Below are positions 1-9,267 of a DNA stretch of 64,000 bases, in pieces. How positions within the stretch are numbered: the first letter of the stretch is position 1; each line of letters opens with the position of its first letter. Under the pieces are notes generated by a model that saw nothing but the letters and a program-made list of their open reading frames with translations, ran no database searches and was not told the DNA's origin. Both the position numbers and the translations under genes were made by a program. Origin of the DNA: Clostridium sp. MB40-C1 (GTDB lineage Bacteria; Bacillota; Clostridia; Clostridiales; Clostridiaceae); the NCBI RefSeq assembly GCF_030913655.1, contig NZ_CP133189.1, positions 3,524,001 through 3,588,000 of the forward strand, in the 5' to 3' direction.

Positions 1-513
1 ATATTCTTTTCAATTTTCATGGGTAATTCTCAAGCAATGCAGCCTTTGGTAAGTATAAATTATGGAGCAAATAAGTTTAAAAGAACTTTTAATTTCTTCA
101 AACTTGGAGCTATATTTTCTGCTGTTACAGGAGTAATATTTGCTTGTATTGCTGTATTTTTCTCTTATCCAGTATGCTCACTATTTGTAAAAGATGTAGA
201 AATTATATCAGTTACTGCTTCAGCATTTAAGATACATGGATTAGCATATCTTATTATGGGAATGAATTTATTATTTGATGCTTTTTTCTATTCTGTTGAA
301 AAGCCTAAATTTGCAGTAAGTATTTCTTTATCTCGTGCATTAATTATTGTTTTAAGTATGTTGTTTATACTTTCTAATCTATTTGGAAGTGTTGGTATTT
401 GGATGACTGTACCAATTACTGAGCTTATTACATTATGTATTGGACTTACATTGTTTATTAAATACAAAAACAAACAATTATCATTAGATTTACAAAGTAA
501 TAAAGTGGCATAA
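1..513 (+). CDS. MATE family multidrug efflux protein, C-terminal part (5' truncated by window edge)
   Basis: The reading frame is open from base 1 and ends in TAA at 511-513, so only the last ~170 residues are present of a protein that is usually about 450 residues long. The visible part has hydrophobic helices separated by short basic loops. It opens with GNSQAMQPLVSINYGA, which matches the conserved loop in the second half of MATE transporters where a Gln-Pro pair is followed by NYGA. MATE proteins are inner-membrane Na+ or H+ antiporters that export drugs and metabolites. A hairpin with a T-run follows directly. The family call is good, but the substrate cannot be told. Confidence 0.85.
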   Translation: MFFSIFMGNSQAMQPLVSINYGANKFKRTFNFFKLGAIFSAVTGVIFACIAVFFSYPVCSLFVKDVEIISVTASAFKIHGLAYLIMGMNLLFDAFFYSVEKPKFAVSISLSRALIIVLSMLFILSNLFGSVGIWMTVPITELITLCIGLTLFIKYKNKQLSLDLQSNKVA

Positions 514-518
514 TGAGG

Positions 519-568
519 AATATAGGTTTTAGGTGAGTTTTATTTCATCTGAAGCCTATATTTTTTAT
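519..568 (+). terminator. Rho-independent terminator after the MATE gene
   Basis: An 18-bp stem (519-536 with 545-562, three G-U pairs) has an 8-nt loop and runs into TTTTTT. It begins 6 nt after the stop codon of the MATE gene. Confidence 0.8.
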
Positions 569-943
569 TAAATAGAAAAAATTTTTATAAAATAACAGGT
601 ACTAAAATTATTCTTTGTAATATAATAATATAGACACAATAAGTCCTTTCCTAATTAGTATTACAATAATTAAATAATAATTAAGAAGCTATAGGACTAA
701 AAGGCATATATGTATAATGAATACAATATTAGGACAACCATGAAGTATGTGAATTTAAAAAATAATTTTATACATTAATAAGCATCTATATTCCTATGAT
801 TTCTATTGTTGATTAAATATTACAGAAGATAGTAAATGTGTATTGAATGGTAGAGATTTGACTACATAGATAATTACTTTTCTATCGATACATAAAGATA
901 CTATATCTAGATGTAATATTTTTGAGTAAAGGAGCAAAATAAA
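569..943. other. Intergenic region upstream of the chemoreceptor gene
   Basis: This is about 375 bp of AT-rich sequence with no convincing ORF, hairpin or repeat. It should hold the promoter of the chemoreceptor gene at 944. I could not identify a clear sigma-A pair, or a clear sigma-D pair of the kind expected for motility genes. Confidence 0.5.
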
Positions 944-2656
944 ATGAAATTTCTTAGGAATATTAAGGTTAGAACAAAGTTATTAGGTGGATTTACAATT
1001 CTAGCTTTTTTCGTTGTTTTAATAAGTTCAATAAGTATAGTAAATTTAAAAACTTTAAATGATAATGCAGAAAAGATGTATAGTTATAATTTATATAGTG
1101 TAGACCAATTACATTTAATAAAAGAAAATTTACTTGAAACTCGTTCTGAGATAATACAGTTAATATACGATAGAAATGTAGAAAACATAAGTAAAAGAAT
1201 TAATAATATTGATAACTTAAAAAATAAAAATATAAAGCTTATTGATACCTATGAAAAACTGCCCTTTTCTAAAGAGGCAAGAGAAATGTGGGATGAAGTT
1301 GAAAAACAAGTGGATTTATATACGGAAAGTAGGGATAAATTAATCAAATTTGTTCAAGATGGTAAGTACGTTGAAGCAGAAAATTATTTAATTGAAGCCA
1401 CAAATATAAGAACAAAGATGTCAGATTCTTTGGACGAGCTAATAGTTAAAAATCAAAATATGGCAAAATTAGCTTATGAATCTAATAAAAAATCTTATTT
1501 AATGATTACTAGAAGCATGTATTTAACTAGCATAATAGCATTTATAATTGCATTCAGTATGGGGATTTCTATATCAAAATATATTTCAAATTCATTAAAT
1601 AAAAGCGTAAAATTTGCTGAAGCTATAGGAAATGGAGATTTAACTGAGAAAGTAGATTTGCAGAATAAAGATGAATTAGGTCAATTAGCTAATGCTTTAA
1701 ATAAATCAAGAGATAATATAAAATCTATAATCGAATCTATTGTGGAACATTCAGAAAATATTAGTTCTGGAAGTGAACAATTATCAGCTACAGTTGAAGA
1801 ATTAACTTCAAAGATGTTAGAAGTTAATAAAAATACAAAGAAAATAGTAAAAGGAACAGAAGATGCTAGTGCAACAACAGAAGAAATATCAGCATCTATT
1901 CAACAAGTTACCTCAGGAATGGGTGAGTTAGCAGAAAGAGCATCAGATGGAAGTTTGAAATCCTCAAGCATTAAAGAAAAAGCTTTAGATGTTAAAGAAA
2001 ATGGACATAAAGCTCAATACTATGCTAATAACATTTATGAAGAAAATCATAAAAATGTATTAAATGCAATAGAGGAAGGTAAAGTTGTAGAAGAAGTAAA
2101 AGTAATAGCAGAATCTATATCAAATATATCTAAGCAAACAAACCTATTAGCATTGAATGCAGCTATAGAAGCAGCTAAAGCGGGAGAACAAGGAAAGGGA
2201 TTTGCAGTTGTAGCTGATGCTATAAGAAAACTTGCAGAAGAATCTTCAGAGAATGTAAACAATATTAAAAATATAATTAACAAGGTTCAAAAATCTTTTA
2301 ATAATCTTTCGAATAATGCAGAAAAATTATTAAGTTTTATCAATAATAATGTAAAAGCAGACTATCAATTATTAATAGATACAGGTAGTTCCTATGAGAA
2401 AGATTCAGTATTTGTCAATGAAATGTCTCAAAATATTGCATCAATGTCCGAAGAGATAAGTGCTACAATGGATGAAATATCAAAGGTTATAGTAGAAATA
2501 GCTTTAGCATCACAAAGTGCAGCTTCTAGCTCTAATAATATAATGATTTCTATTGATGAAGCTACAAAGGCATTAGAACAAATAGCAATGGCATCAGAAG
2601 ATCAAGCTAATATAGCTGAAAAATTAAATAATATTGTTGGAAAATTTAAGTTATAA
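944..2656 (+). CDS. Methyl-accepting chemotaxis protein
   Basis: Inner-membrane chemoreceptor of 570 residues. A short cytoplasmic N-terminus precedes TM1 (about 13-34). A ~150-residue helical extracytoplasmic domain of the four-helix-bundle MCP type follows, then TM2 (about 190-208), a HAMP linker (to about 262) and the long cytoplasmic coiled coil. The highly conserved hairpin tip that contacts CheA and CheW is present around 390-430, with [20 protein letters not shown]. The ligand cannot be inferred. SD AAAGGAG is 8 nt before the ATG. It is a single-gene unit with its own terminator and no che genes nearby, so it must feed a signalling array encoded elsewhere. Confidence 0.93.
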   Translation: MKFLRNIKVRTKLLGGFTILAFFVVLISSISIVNLKTLNDNAEKMYSYNLYSVDQLHLIKENLLETRSEIIQLIYDRNVENISKRINNIDNLKNKNIKLIDTYEKLPFSKEAREMWDEVEKQVDLYTESRDKLIKFVQDGKYVEAENYLIEATNIRTKMSDSLDELIVKNQNMAKLAYESNKKSYLMITRSMYLTSIIAFIIAFSMGISISKYISNSLNKSVKFAEAIGNGDLTEKVDLQNKDELGQLANALNKSRDNIKSIIESIVEHSENISSGSEQLSATVEELTSKMLEVNKNTKKIVKGTEDASATTEEISASIQQVTSGMGELAERASDGSLKSSSIKEKALDVKENGHKAQYYANNIYEENHKNVLNAIEEGKVVEEVKVIAESISNISKQTNLLALNAAIEAAKAGEQGKGFAVVADAIRKLAEESSENVNNIKNIINKVQKSFNNLSNNAEKLLSFINNNVKADYQLLIDTGSSYEKDSVFVNEMSQNIASMSEEISATMDEISKVIVEIALASQSAASSSNNIMISIDEATKALEQIAMASEDQANIAEKLNNIVGKFKL

Positions 2657-2662
2657 AAAAAT

Positions 2663-2710
2663 AATCCACATTCTAGATAAAAATTAACTAGGAATGTGGA
2701 TTGTTTTATT
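2663..2710 (+). terminator. Terminator after the chemoreceptor gene
   Basis: A 13-bp stem with one bulge (AATCCACATTCTA at 2663-2675 against 2689-2702) is followed by TTGTTTTATT. Confidence 0.8.
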
Positions 2711-2963
2711 AGGGTTTGATGTATTATTATAAATTGATATTTTATGTTATGTAAAAAATCACTTTTATTTAGAAAAGAAAATATAAATTTTATAGTTGAA
2801 TCTATGATAGTATAGTTTTATTTTCGTTTATAGTGATAACTTGTATGTAAATTTATGTAAAAATTAAATCATTATTGATTTAGTGAAATAAGTATACCTA
2901 TAATAGAAAATTTATACAAAATGTGATAATATAATATTTGAATTATAGGAAGGTGACGAATCT

Positions 2964-3314
2964 ATGAAGAGTAAAATAGAGAGTACAAAGAAAGCAGAAA
3001 TAAATATGCATTTTTCAGAGTTTGAAGTACCTCCAATGCAAGATGTGTTAATAGTAGGTAAAAGAGCGCCAATTGGACCAGAAGCAGCAAGAAGAATGGT
3101 AGATATACTTTCTCCAGAGCAGTATGAAATAATTAGAATTGAACATGAATATATAGAGGCGATAGTAGTAAGAAAGTCTCTGTTAAATATGATTGCCGAA
3201 GACAAATTTATTCCAATGATAATAGAGGAAGGAGGAAGTATTGCTAACGAATCTATGATAATAAGAGCACAGATAAATATAACTCTTCATGTTAGCAAAT
3301 CTATAGATTTATGA
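2964..3314 (+). CDS. Unknown conserved-looking small protein, translationally coupled to a CBS-GGDEF protein
   Basis: This 116-residue soluble protein belongs to no family I recognise. SD GGAAGGTGA lies 8 nt before the ATG. Its stop codon overlaps the start of the next gene (ATGA, 3311-3314), which implies co-translation with a c-di-GMP-type protein. The sequence has an N-terminal charged stretch, then a compact alpha/beta-looking region with KRAPIGPEAARRMVDILSP. There are no cysteines, no signal peptide and no membrane segment. By context it could be a partner or sensor subunit for the GGDEF protein, but that is inference from gene order only. Confidence 0.75.
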   Translation: MKSKIESTKKAEINMHFSEFEVPPMQDVLIVGKRAPIGPEAARRMVDILSPEQYEIIRIEHEYIEAIVVRKSLLNMIAEDKFIPMIIEEGGSIANESMIIRAQINITLHVSKSIDL

Positions 3315-4162
3315 TACAAAGAATTGTAGAGATAGTAAACGAAAATTTTATGAAAGTTGACATTTTAAATGGAGTAGGAACGGCTCAAAAAATTTTTTAT
3401 GAAAAAAATATAGACTGCTTTCCTGCTTACGAGGAAGATAAACTAGTTGGGGTAGTTACAAAAAAAGAGTTAGTTGCTGCTCACCCGAATAGGATAATTA
3501 TTGATGTTATGTCTGACAAATATAAATGTGTAGATTGCAATACATACTCGTGGGAAGTTAGAAAGATATTCGATTTAGATAAAGATATAGATGTTGTATT
3601 TGTAGAAGAGAATAACGAAATTATAGGGTTTGTAACAAATGTAACCTTAAGGATAGAATTAGGAAAACATATTGATTTACTCACGGGACTATATAAGAAA
3701 GAGTATATGGTATATAATGCATATAATTTAATAAAAAGTGGACAAGATATGGCTATGATTTTTATAGATTTGAATAATTTTGGTTATATAGATAAAAAGT
3801 ATGGTCATATAAATGGAGATAAAATATTAAAAAGTATAGCAGAAATATTAAAAGCAAATGTTCCACTAGATTCTTATCTATGTAGGTATGCAGGAGATGA
3901 ATTTGCAATATTAACTCCTTATTGTATAAATGACAGTAAAGAGCTAGCAGAGGAAATAATAAGAAGTATAAATAAGTTTAAATTTCCAAATAATATACCA
4001 GTTTCAGCATCAATAGGGATTACGGGTTGCAGATTCAATAATAAAAAAACAGAAAATATACAGAAATTAATAAATCAATTAGTGAATGTTTCTAGCTTAG
4101 CATCTACAAAAGCAAAGAAGAACAATTGCTCAATTATTATTGAAAATATGGATATAGCTTAG
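3311..4162 (+). CDS. CBS-domain plus GGDEF protein (putative diguanylate cyclase)
   Basis: 283 residues. Residues 1-115 form a CBS pair (the second repeat contains VVFVEENNEIIGFVTNVTL), a module that often binds adenosyl ligands. Residues about 120-275 are a GGDEF domain with FIDLNNFGYIDKKYGH and the signature AGDEF at 194-198. The first Gly of GGDEF is Ala, a substitution found in some active cyclases. The DxLTGL motif typical of the domain start is present (DLLTGL). It has no membrane segment and no EAL domain. Its start overlaps the stop of the upstream unknown gene. Likely role: cytoplasmic synthesis of c-di-GMP gated by a nucleotide ligand. Activity is not certain. Confidence 0.85.
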   Translation: MIQRIVEIVNENFMKVDILNGVGTAQKIFYEKNIDCFPAYEEDKLVGVVTKKELVAAHPNRIIIDVMSDKYKCVDCNTYSWEVRKIFDLDKDIDVVFVEENNEIIGFVTNVTLRIELGKHIDLLTGLYKKEYMVYNAYNLIKSGQDMAMIFIDLNNFGYIDKKYGHINGDKILKSIAEILKANVPLDSYLCRYAGDEFAILTPYCINDSKELAEEIIRSINKFKFPNNIPVSASIGITGCRFNNKKTENIQKLINQLVNVSSLASTKAKKNNCSIIIENMDIA

Positions 4163-4219
4163 ATTTATTAATGAGTTATAATTACTATTAAATTGAATAT
4201 AATAAAAATTTATTTGAGT

Positions 4220-4252
4220 CTGCCCAAAATTTTGATTTTGGGAGTTTTTTAT
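4220..4252 (+). terminator. Terminator after the CBS-GGDEF gene
   Basis: Stem CCCAAAAT (4223-4230) pairs with ATTTTGGG (4235-4242) and is followed by TTTTTTATTT. Confidence 0.75.
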
Positions 4253-4377
4253 TTATATATTTTTATTAAAATTTAAGATTATTAGGTAATATGAGTGTTA
4301 AATTTAAAAGTGTAATGACTTATATGTATAGGCATTTTTGATTAATTTATGATATCATTGAAGTAATTTATATTTGA

Positions 4378-4493
4378 CTATGTTTTAAGAAATTGTAGAT
4401 TTTCATTATAATGAACTCAACAATTTAAAACATAGCCTTAAGGCTACTAAAGGAAGTTCTAAAAGAGTGTAAAAGACAACACTCTTTTAGAAC
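4378..4493. repeat. Nested inverted repeats in the leader of the M42 peptidase gene
   Basis: Two inverted repeats lie in the 360-bp gap before the peptidase gene. The first is CTATGTTTTAA (4378-4388) against TTAAAACATAG (4425-4435). The second is a perfect 15-bp pair, GTTCTAAAAGAGTGT (4456-4470) with 4479-4493. No T-run follows the second hairpin, so it is not an ordinary terminator, and the gene's SD starts about 20 nt later. The 16-mer AGGCTACTAAAGGAAG at 4441-4456 recurs before addB (50787-50802). CATAGCCT also recurs between feoA and feoB. Confidence 0.6.
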
Positions 4494-4523
4494 TGAACCT
4501 TAAAACTAAGTGGAGGTAGAGGG

Positions 4524-5579
4524 ATGAGAGTAGAGTCAAAACAATTTTTAGAAGAATTATTAACAACATCATCACCATCAGGAGATGAAGTTGAGATACA
4601 GAAAAAATGGATGGCATATGTAAAAAACTTTGCACATGAAGTTGAAACTGATATGGCAGGTAATGTTATAGCAATTGTTAATAAGGACAAGCCATTTAAA
4701 GTTATGTTAGCAGGACATTGTGATGAAATAGCTTTTATGGTTAACTATATTGATAGCAATGGTTATTTATATCTTACAAGAGCAGGTGGAATTAGTCCAA
4801 AACTAGCTTTAGGGATGAGAGTAAAGGTATTAGGCAAAAGTGGTATTATAAAAGGGGTTGTAGGAGTTAAGGCAGAGCATCAAGGTGGTGCTAAAGATGA
4901 AATTAAAATAGAAGATATTTTTATAGATTGTGGTGCAAAGAATGAAGAGGATATTAAAAAGCATGTAGAAATAGGTGACTATGTTATTTATGATTTAGAT
5001 TATGAATATACACTTAATAATAATTTAATTGGAAGAGGCCTTGATAATAGAACAGGCGCGTTTATTGTAGCAGAAGTTTTAAGAAAAGTTGCAAAAAAAA
5101 ATTCTAATGTTGCTGTTTATGCTGTTAGTACTGTAAATGAGGAAACTAATATGGGAGGAGCATATTTTGCAGGAAGTAATATAGAGCCAACAATGGCGAT
5201 AGCTTGCGATGTGTCCTTTGCAACAGATTATCCAACTATAGATAATAGGAAAGATGGAAGTGTTAAGCTAGGTGAAGGTCCTATTTTATCAAAGGGAGCA
5301 CCAATTAACAAAAAAATTAATCAGTTGTTAGAAAATGCAGCTAGAGAAAATAATATACCTGTGCAACATGAGTTAACTCCAAGGTTAACAGGAACAGATG
5401 CTGACAAAATTAGATTTAGTGGAAAAGGAGTACCAGTAGCATTAGTATCTTTACCTTTAAGATATATGCATTCACCTTCAGAAATTGTAAATTTAAAAGA
5501 TATTGAAAATGAGATTGAACTATTAGTTGCCACTATTCTTAAGTTAAAAGGAAATGAAAATTTAAAGCCTTTAGAATAA
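4524..5579 (+). CDS. M42 family metallo-aminopeptidase (glutamyl aminopeptidase / FrvX-like)
   Basis: A 351-residue cytoplasmic di-metal aminopeptidase of the M42 family, whose members form large dodecamers that trim peptides. The expected ligands are visible: GHCDE (His65, Asp67), RGLDNR (Asp174), the catalytic Glu pair NEET (206-207), ACDVSFATD (Asp229) and YMHSPSE near the C-terminus. Length is normal for the family. SD GGAGG lies about 9 nt before the ATG. Older annotations often call such proteins endoglucanase, but the sequence shows a peptidase. It appears to be a single gene behind a structured leader. Confidence 0.92.
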   Translation: MRVESKQFLEELLTTSSPSGDEVEIQKKWMAYVKNFAHEVETDMAGNVIAIVNKDKPFKVMLAGHCDEIAFMVNYIDSNGYLYLTRAGGISPKLALGMRVKVLGKSGIIKGVVGVKAEHQGGAKDEIKIEDIFIDCGAKNEEDIKKHVEIGDYVIYDLDYEYTLNNNLIGRGLDNRTGAFIVAEVLRKVAKKNSNVAVYAVSTVNEETNMGGAYFAGSNIEPTMAIACDVSFATDYPTIDNRKDGSVKLGEGPILSKGAPINKKINQLLENAARENNIPVQHELTPRLTGTDADKIRFSGKGVPVALVSLPLRYMHSPSEIVNLKDIENEIELLVATILKLKGNENLKPLE

Positions 5580-5652
5580 TTTAAAGCATAGATTAGTAAT
5601 TTTGATATATTAATTAAGTATGATTATAAACACTGAAAAGGAGCAATTATCT

Positions 5653-6585
5653 ATGACGGGAATACTTTCAAATGTAATCCCCATAATATTATTAATTTTC
5701 TTAGGCTATGTAATAAGAAGTAAAGAAATGTTAAGGGAAAGCACATTAGAAGATATAAAAAAATTGGTTATAAATATATCGCTACCAGCGATATTATTTA
5801 TGACTTTTGTAAATATGAAATTTAAACAAGAGTATCTTTTGATAATGATTGTAACTTTTGTTATGATGGCGGTTTTTTATTGGGGAGGGTGTTTAGTTAA
5901 TAAAATAAAAGCTTTAGAACATCCATTAAATCCATTTATGACAACAACCTTTTGTTTTGGATTATTAGGAGTACCGCTATATGGAACTGTTTTTGGTGTT
6001 GAAAACCTTGATAAAATATCTATATTTGGTGTTGGACATGAATTGTATATATGGTTAATTTATTACAATGTTTTAAAAATGAAGTTTAAAGATGAGAAGA
6101 TTTCATTAAAGGTATTAAAGGATTTATTTAAATCACCTCTCTTATTAAGTGTATTTCTAGGAATTATTTTAAACTTATTAGGAGTAGGAATTTATCTTCA
6201 ACAAAATCCATTGCTAAAAGGAATAAACAGTACAATTCAATATATAGCAAATTTAGGAACACCATTAATTTTAATTATAATAGGATTTGATTTAAAATTT
6301 AACAAAAAATATATGAAGCAAAGCATTATTTTTGTAGCTACAAGGATGTTTATAATATTAATATTAGGATATGCTTTTAAATATTTAATAATAGATAAAC
6401 TTGTTGAACCAGAACCATTATTTAATTATGCATATTTTACATTTTTAATTCTACCTATTCCATTTTCACTACCAATATTTGTAGGAGAGTATTGCGATGA
6501 GTATAAGGAACTCGTTAATAATTCCGTAGTATTATCTACGGTACTTTGCATAATAATATTTATAGCATTTATACTATTAATATAA
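5653..6585 (+). CDS. AEC (auxin efflux carrier) family permease
   Basis: 310 residues with about ten hydrophobic segments arranged as two halves around a hydrophilic middle loop, as in AEC-type organic-anion or malate permeases. An ATG 33 nt upstream (5620) is in frame but has no ribosome site. The ATG at 5653 has AAAAGGAG 8 nt upstream, so I take it as the start. Typical helix-break features (LPAILFMTFVNM; LGTPLILIIIGFDL in the second half) support the family. The substrate is not predictable, though organic acids are common for the family. It is monocistronic and converges on feoB with a shared terminator. Confidence 0.85.
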   Translation: MTGILSNVIPIILLIFLGYVIRSKEMLRESTLEDIKKLVINISLPAILFMTFVNMKFKQEYLLIMIVTFVMMAVFYWGGCLVNKIKALEHPLNPFMTTTFCFGLLGVPLYGTVFGVENLDKISIFGVGHELYIWLIYYNVLKMKFKDEKISLKVLKDLFKSPLLLSVFLGIILNLLGVGIYLQQNPLLKGINSTIQYIANLGTPLILIIIGFDLKFNKKYMKQSIIFVATRMFIILILGYAFKYLIIDKLVEPEPLFNYAYFTFLILPIPFSLPIFVGEYCDEYKELVNNSVVLSTVLCIIIFIAFILLI

Positions 6586-6645
6586 TTTTTTTAGGTTGCC
6601 ACATAATCTATTTTTGCTTATGGATTATGTGGCAACCTAATTTTA
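6586..6645. terminator. Bidirectional terminator between the AEC permease and feoB
   Basis: A perfect 16-bp stem (6593-6608 with 6623-6638) is flanked by TTTTTT on the left and TTTT on the right of the opposite strand. It serves both convergent genes. Confidence 0.88.
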
Positions 6646-8763
6646 TATTAAACTAAAGAGTTTAAAAATACCTGTAGTACAAAGACAAACTATAAATGCA
6701 ACTAGAGTAGGTATAGCCACGGAAAGAAGAGTCCATTTTATACTTCCAGTTTCTTTTTTTATAGTCCATAATGTGGTAGAACATGGCCAATGTAGTAAGC
6801 TAAATAACATTGTATTTAAAGCGGTTAGAGAAGTCCAACCGTGAGATATAAGTATTTGCTTAAGAGATTCTACACTTTGAAAATCTGTAAGGCAACCTGT
6901 TGATAAATAGGACATTATAAGTACTGGCAACACAATCTCATTAGCAGGAAGTCCTAAGATAAATGCCATAAGAATAAATCCATCTAGTCCTATTAGTTTA
7001 GATAAAGGATCTAAAAAATTTGCTGCATGTGTAATTATGCTCATATCTCCTATATAGATGTTTCCAAGAATCCATGTTAATACTCCTGCTGGTGCAGCTA
7101 CTAATACAGCTCTACCTAAAACAAATATAGTTCTGTCAATAATAGAAGTATATAAAATTCTACCAAATTGAGGTTTTCTATAAGGTGGGAGTTCTAAAGT
7201 AAAAGAAGAAGGAACTCCCTTTAATAAGGTTTTTGATAAAATATAGGAAACTAATAAAGTAATACTAATTCCAACTATAACAAGCAAGGTTACTGATAGA
7301 GCAGAAGTTATACTAGAAACATATTTATTTGAACTTACAGCAAAAAATACGGTAGAAATAACAATAAGGGTTGGAAATCTGCCATTACAGGGAACAAAGT
7401 TATTTGTTATAATTGCGATTATTCTTTCACGAGGAGATTCAATTATTCTACAGCCAATTACTCCAGCAGCATTACAACCAAACCCCATACACATAGTAAG
7501 GCACTGTTTACCATGAGCACAAGCTTTCTTAAATAAATGATCTAGATTAAAGGCTACTCTAGGAAGATAGCCTAGGTCTTCAAGTAAGGTAAATATTGGA
7601 AAAAATATTGCCATAGGAGGAAGCATAACAGAAATTACCCAGGCTAAAGTCTTATACAATCCAAGAACTAAAACTCCATGAAGCCATGAAGGAGCATTTA
7701 TTTTTATAAACCACTTAGTAAGTACTTCCTCAAAACTAAATAGTGCATCAGCAAGTAATTCTGAAGGAACATTTGCTCCCTGTATAGTAATCCAAAAAAC
7801 TCCAGCAAGAAGTAATAGCATCAATGGAATACCGTATTTTTTTGAGGTGATTATATCATCAATTTTTTGATCTCGGCTAATTTTATTAATGTTCTCTTTA
7901 ACGTATTTATTTTTTATATATTCCGCTAATTTATAGTTTTCCTCAGTTATGTTTTCTCTTACTTTCTCTTTGTTAATATCTATGTTTAGATTTTGAGATA
8001 AAGATTTTATATAATTTAATAATTCATCTCCTAAATATTGAGTCATAGATGTATAAATATGTTCATCTCCATCTATAATTCTTAAGGAAAGCCATCTAGA
8101 GGATATTTCAGGAATTTTGTTTTTAATATTAGGTTCTATTGTACTTACTATAGTTTCTATCTCATCAGTATATTTTATTATTTTAGGATTATATATGTTT
8201 TTTTTAGATACTTTATTATTTAAAGCCTCTTTTAAATCTTCGATACCTATACCATTTCTAGCAGCTGTCAGTACAACGGGGATTCCAAGTTCTTCTTCTA
8301 TACCTTTTGCATCAATAATTATATTTTTTTTCTTAGCTTCATCAATAAGATTGATACATAATATAACATTGTTTGTTAATTCCATGATTTGAAATACCAA
8401 GTTAAGGTTTCGCTCAAGACAAGTAGCATCAGTTACAACTATTACTGTATCTGGATTCCCAAAACAGACAAAATCTCTAGCAATTACTTCTTCAACAGAG
8501 GTAGCAAAAAGTGAATAAGTACCTGGCAAGTCTACTAACACATATTCTTTATCCTTATAGTTAAATTCACCTCGTGCATTTACAACAGTTTTACCTGGCC
8601 AATTTCCTGTGTGTTGATGAAGTCCTGTTAGAGAATTAAAAACTGTGCTTTTGCCGGTGTTGGGATTACCGGCTAAAGCAATGACATATTGTGAGGATTT
8701 TTTTTCAATATTAAACATATCTTTTAATGAATTTTTTTTGGTGGATGTATAGGTTAAGCCCAT
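6643..8763 (-). CDS. feoB: Ferrous iron transport protein B
   Basis: 706-residue inner-membrane Fe(II) transporter. The N-terminal G-protein domain has the P-loop GNPNTGKST (32-40), the G3 motif DLPGTYSL and the NLID (NKxD-type) motif. A helical regulatory domain follows, then the polytopic part from about residue 315 with two Gate regions (GFGCNAAGVIGCRIIESPRERI carries the conserved Cys). The protein ends without the small FeoC-like tail. It lies 103 bp downstream of feoA on the same strand, so the two form an operon. Expression is probably iron-controlled, and a DtxR-type regulator is divergent. A 20-bp tandem repeat fills most of the spacer between feoA and feoB. Confidence 0.97.
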   Translation of the reverse strand: MGLTYTSTKKNSLKDMFNIEKKSSQYVIALAGNPNTGKSTVFNSLTGLHQHTGNWPGKTVVNARGEFNYKDKEYVLVDLPGTYSLFATSVEEVIARDFVCFGNPDTVIVVTDATCLERNLNLVFQIMELTNNVILCINLIDEAKKKNIIIDAKGIEEELGIPVVLTAARNGIGIEDLKEALNNKVSKKNIYNPKIIKYTDEIETIVSTIEPNIKNKIPEISSRWLSLRIIDGDEHIYTSMTQYLGDELLNYIKSLSQNLNIDINKEKVRENITEENYKLAEYIKNKYVKENINKISRDQKIDDIITSKKYGIPLMLLLLAGVFWITIQGANVPSELLADALFSFEEVLTKWFIKINAPSWLHGVLVLGLYKTLAWVISVMLPPMAIFFPIFTLLEDLGYLPRVAFNLDHLFKKACAHGKQCLTMCMGFGCNAAGVIGCRIIESPRERIIAIITNNFVPCNGRFPTLIVISTVFFAVSSNKYVSSITSALSVTLLVIVGISITLLVSYILSKTLLKGVPSSFTLELPPYRKPQFGRILYTSIIDRTIFVLGRAVLVAAPAGVLTWILGNIYIGDMSIITHAANFLDPLSKLIGLDGFILMAFILGLPANEIVLPVLIMSYLSTGCLTDFQSVESLKQILISHGWTSLTALNTMLFSLLHWPCSTTLWTIKKETGSIKWTLLSVAIPTLVAFIVCLCTTGIFKLFSLI

Positions 8764-8830
8764 TAAAACAACTCCTAATTAATTGGTATTTGATTTATGC
8801 AATTTTTTTGAAACTATCTGAAATCAACAA

Positions 8831-8870
8831 TTTATTAAAACATAGCCTAATTTATTAAAACATAGCCTAA
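8831..8870. repeat. Tandem duplication of a 20-mer between feoA and feoB
   Basis: TTTATTAAAACATAGCCTAA occurs at 8831-8850 and again, identical and head to tail, at 8851-8870. The second copy covers the feoA stop codon (8867-8869 on the reverse strand). The same CATAGCCT core with a preceding TTAAAA is found at 4425-4438. Confidence 0.9.
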
Positions 8871-9103
8871 TTTAATGAAACATCTATAAGGGATGCTTCT
8901 TCATTTCTTAAAGCAATCATTGCCCCTCTTATTTTATATACAGTAAGATTATTAGCTGGGCCTTTCCTCATAACTTCTACAAAGGCACCTTTGGTTAGTC
9001 CTAAAGCTAGAAGTCTTTCTTTTAATAAGTCTTTAGCTGATAAATTTTCAACTTTTACAGTTTTACCAGTTTGAATTTCACATAAATTTTTCATTAAAGT
9101 CAC
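8867..9103 (-). CDS. feoA: Ferrous iron transport protein A (SH3-like)
   Basis: 78 residues with the compact beta-barrel pattern of FeoA: LSAKDLLKERLLALGLTKGAFVEVMRKGP followed by AMIALRNEEASLIDV. It is a cytoplasmic partner thought to modulate FeoB. It is the first gene of feoAB on the reverse strand. SD GAGGTGA lies close upstream of the ATG. Promoter and any metal box must be in the 164-bp gap shared with the divergent regulator. Confidence 0.95.
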   Translation of the reverse strand: MTLMKNLCEIQTGKTVKVENLSAKDLLKERLLALGLTKGAFVEVMRKGPANNLTVYKIRGAMIALRNEEASLIDVSLN

Positions 9104-9267
9104 CTCGTTAATTGATTTTTTAGGTGTGGCTATAAATCTTAACCATATCTAACTTTTTAATTACACTAATATATTATGAAATTATATATTTGATTGTTAC
9201 ACAGATATAATATTTTTTTTTATAAATGCATAGTATTTAATATATACTTAGTGAAGGAGTAGATATA

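Noticed and set aside
9180-9260. Iron box (Fur- or DtxR-type) in the feoA/regulator gap
   Set aside because: I found no convincing dyad matching a known consensus. The region is too AT-rich for a call by eye.
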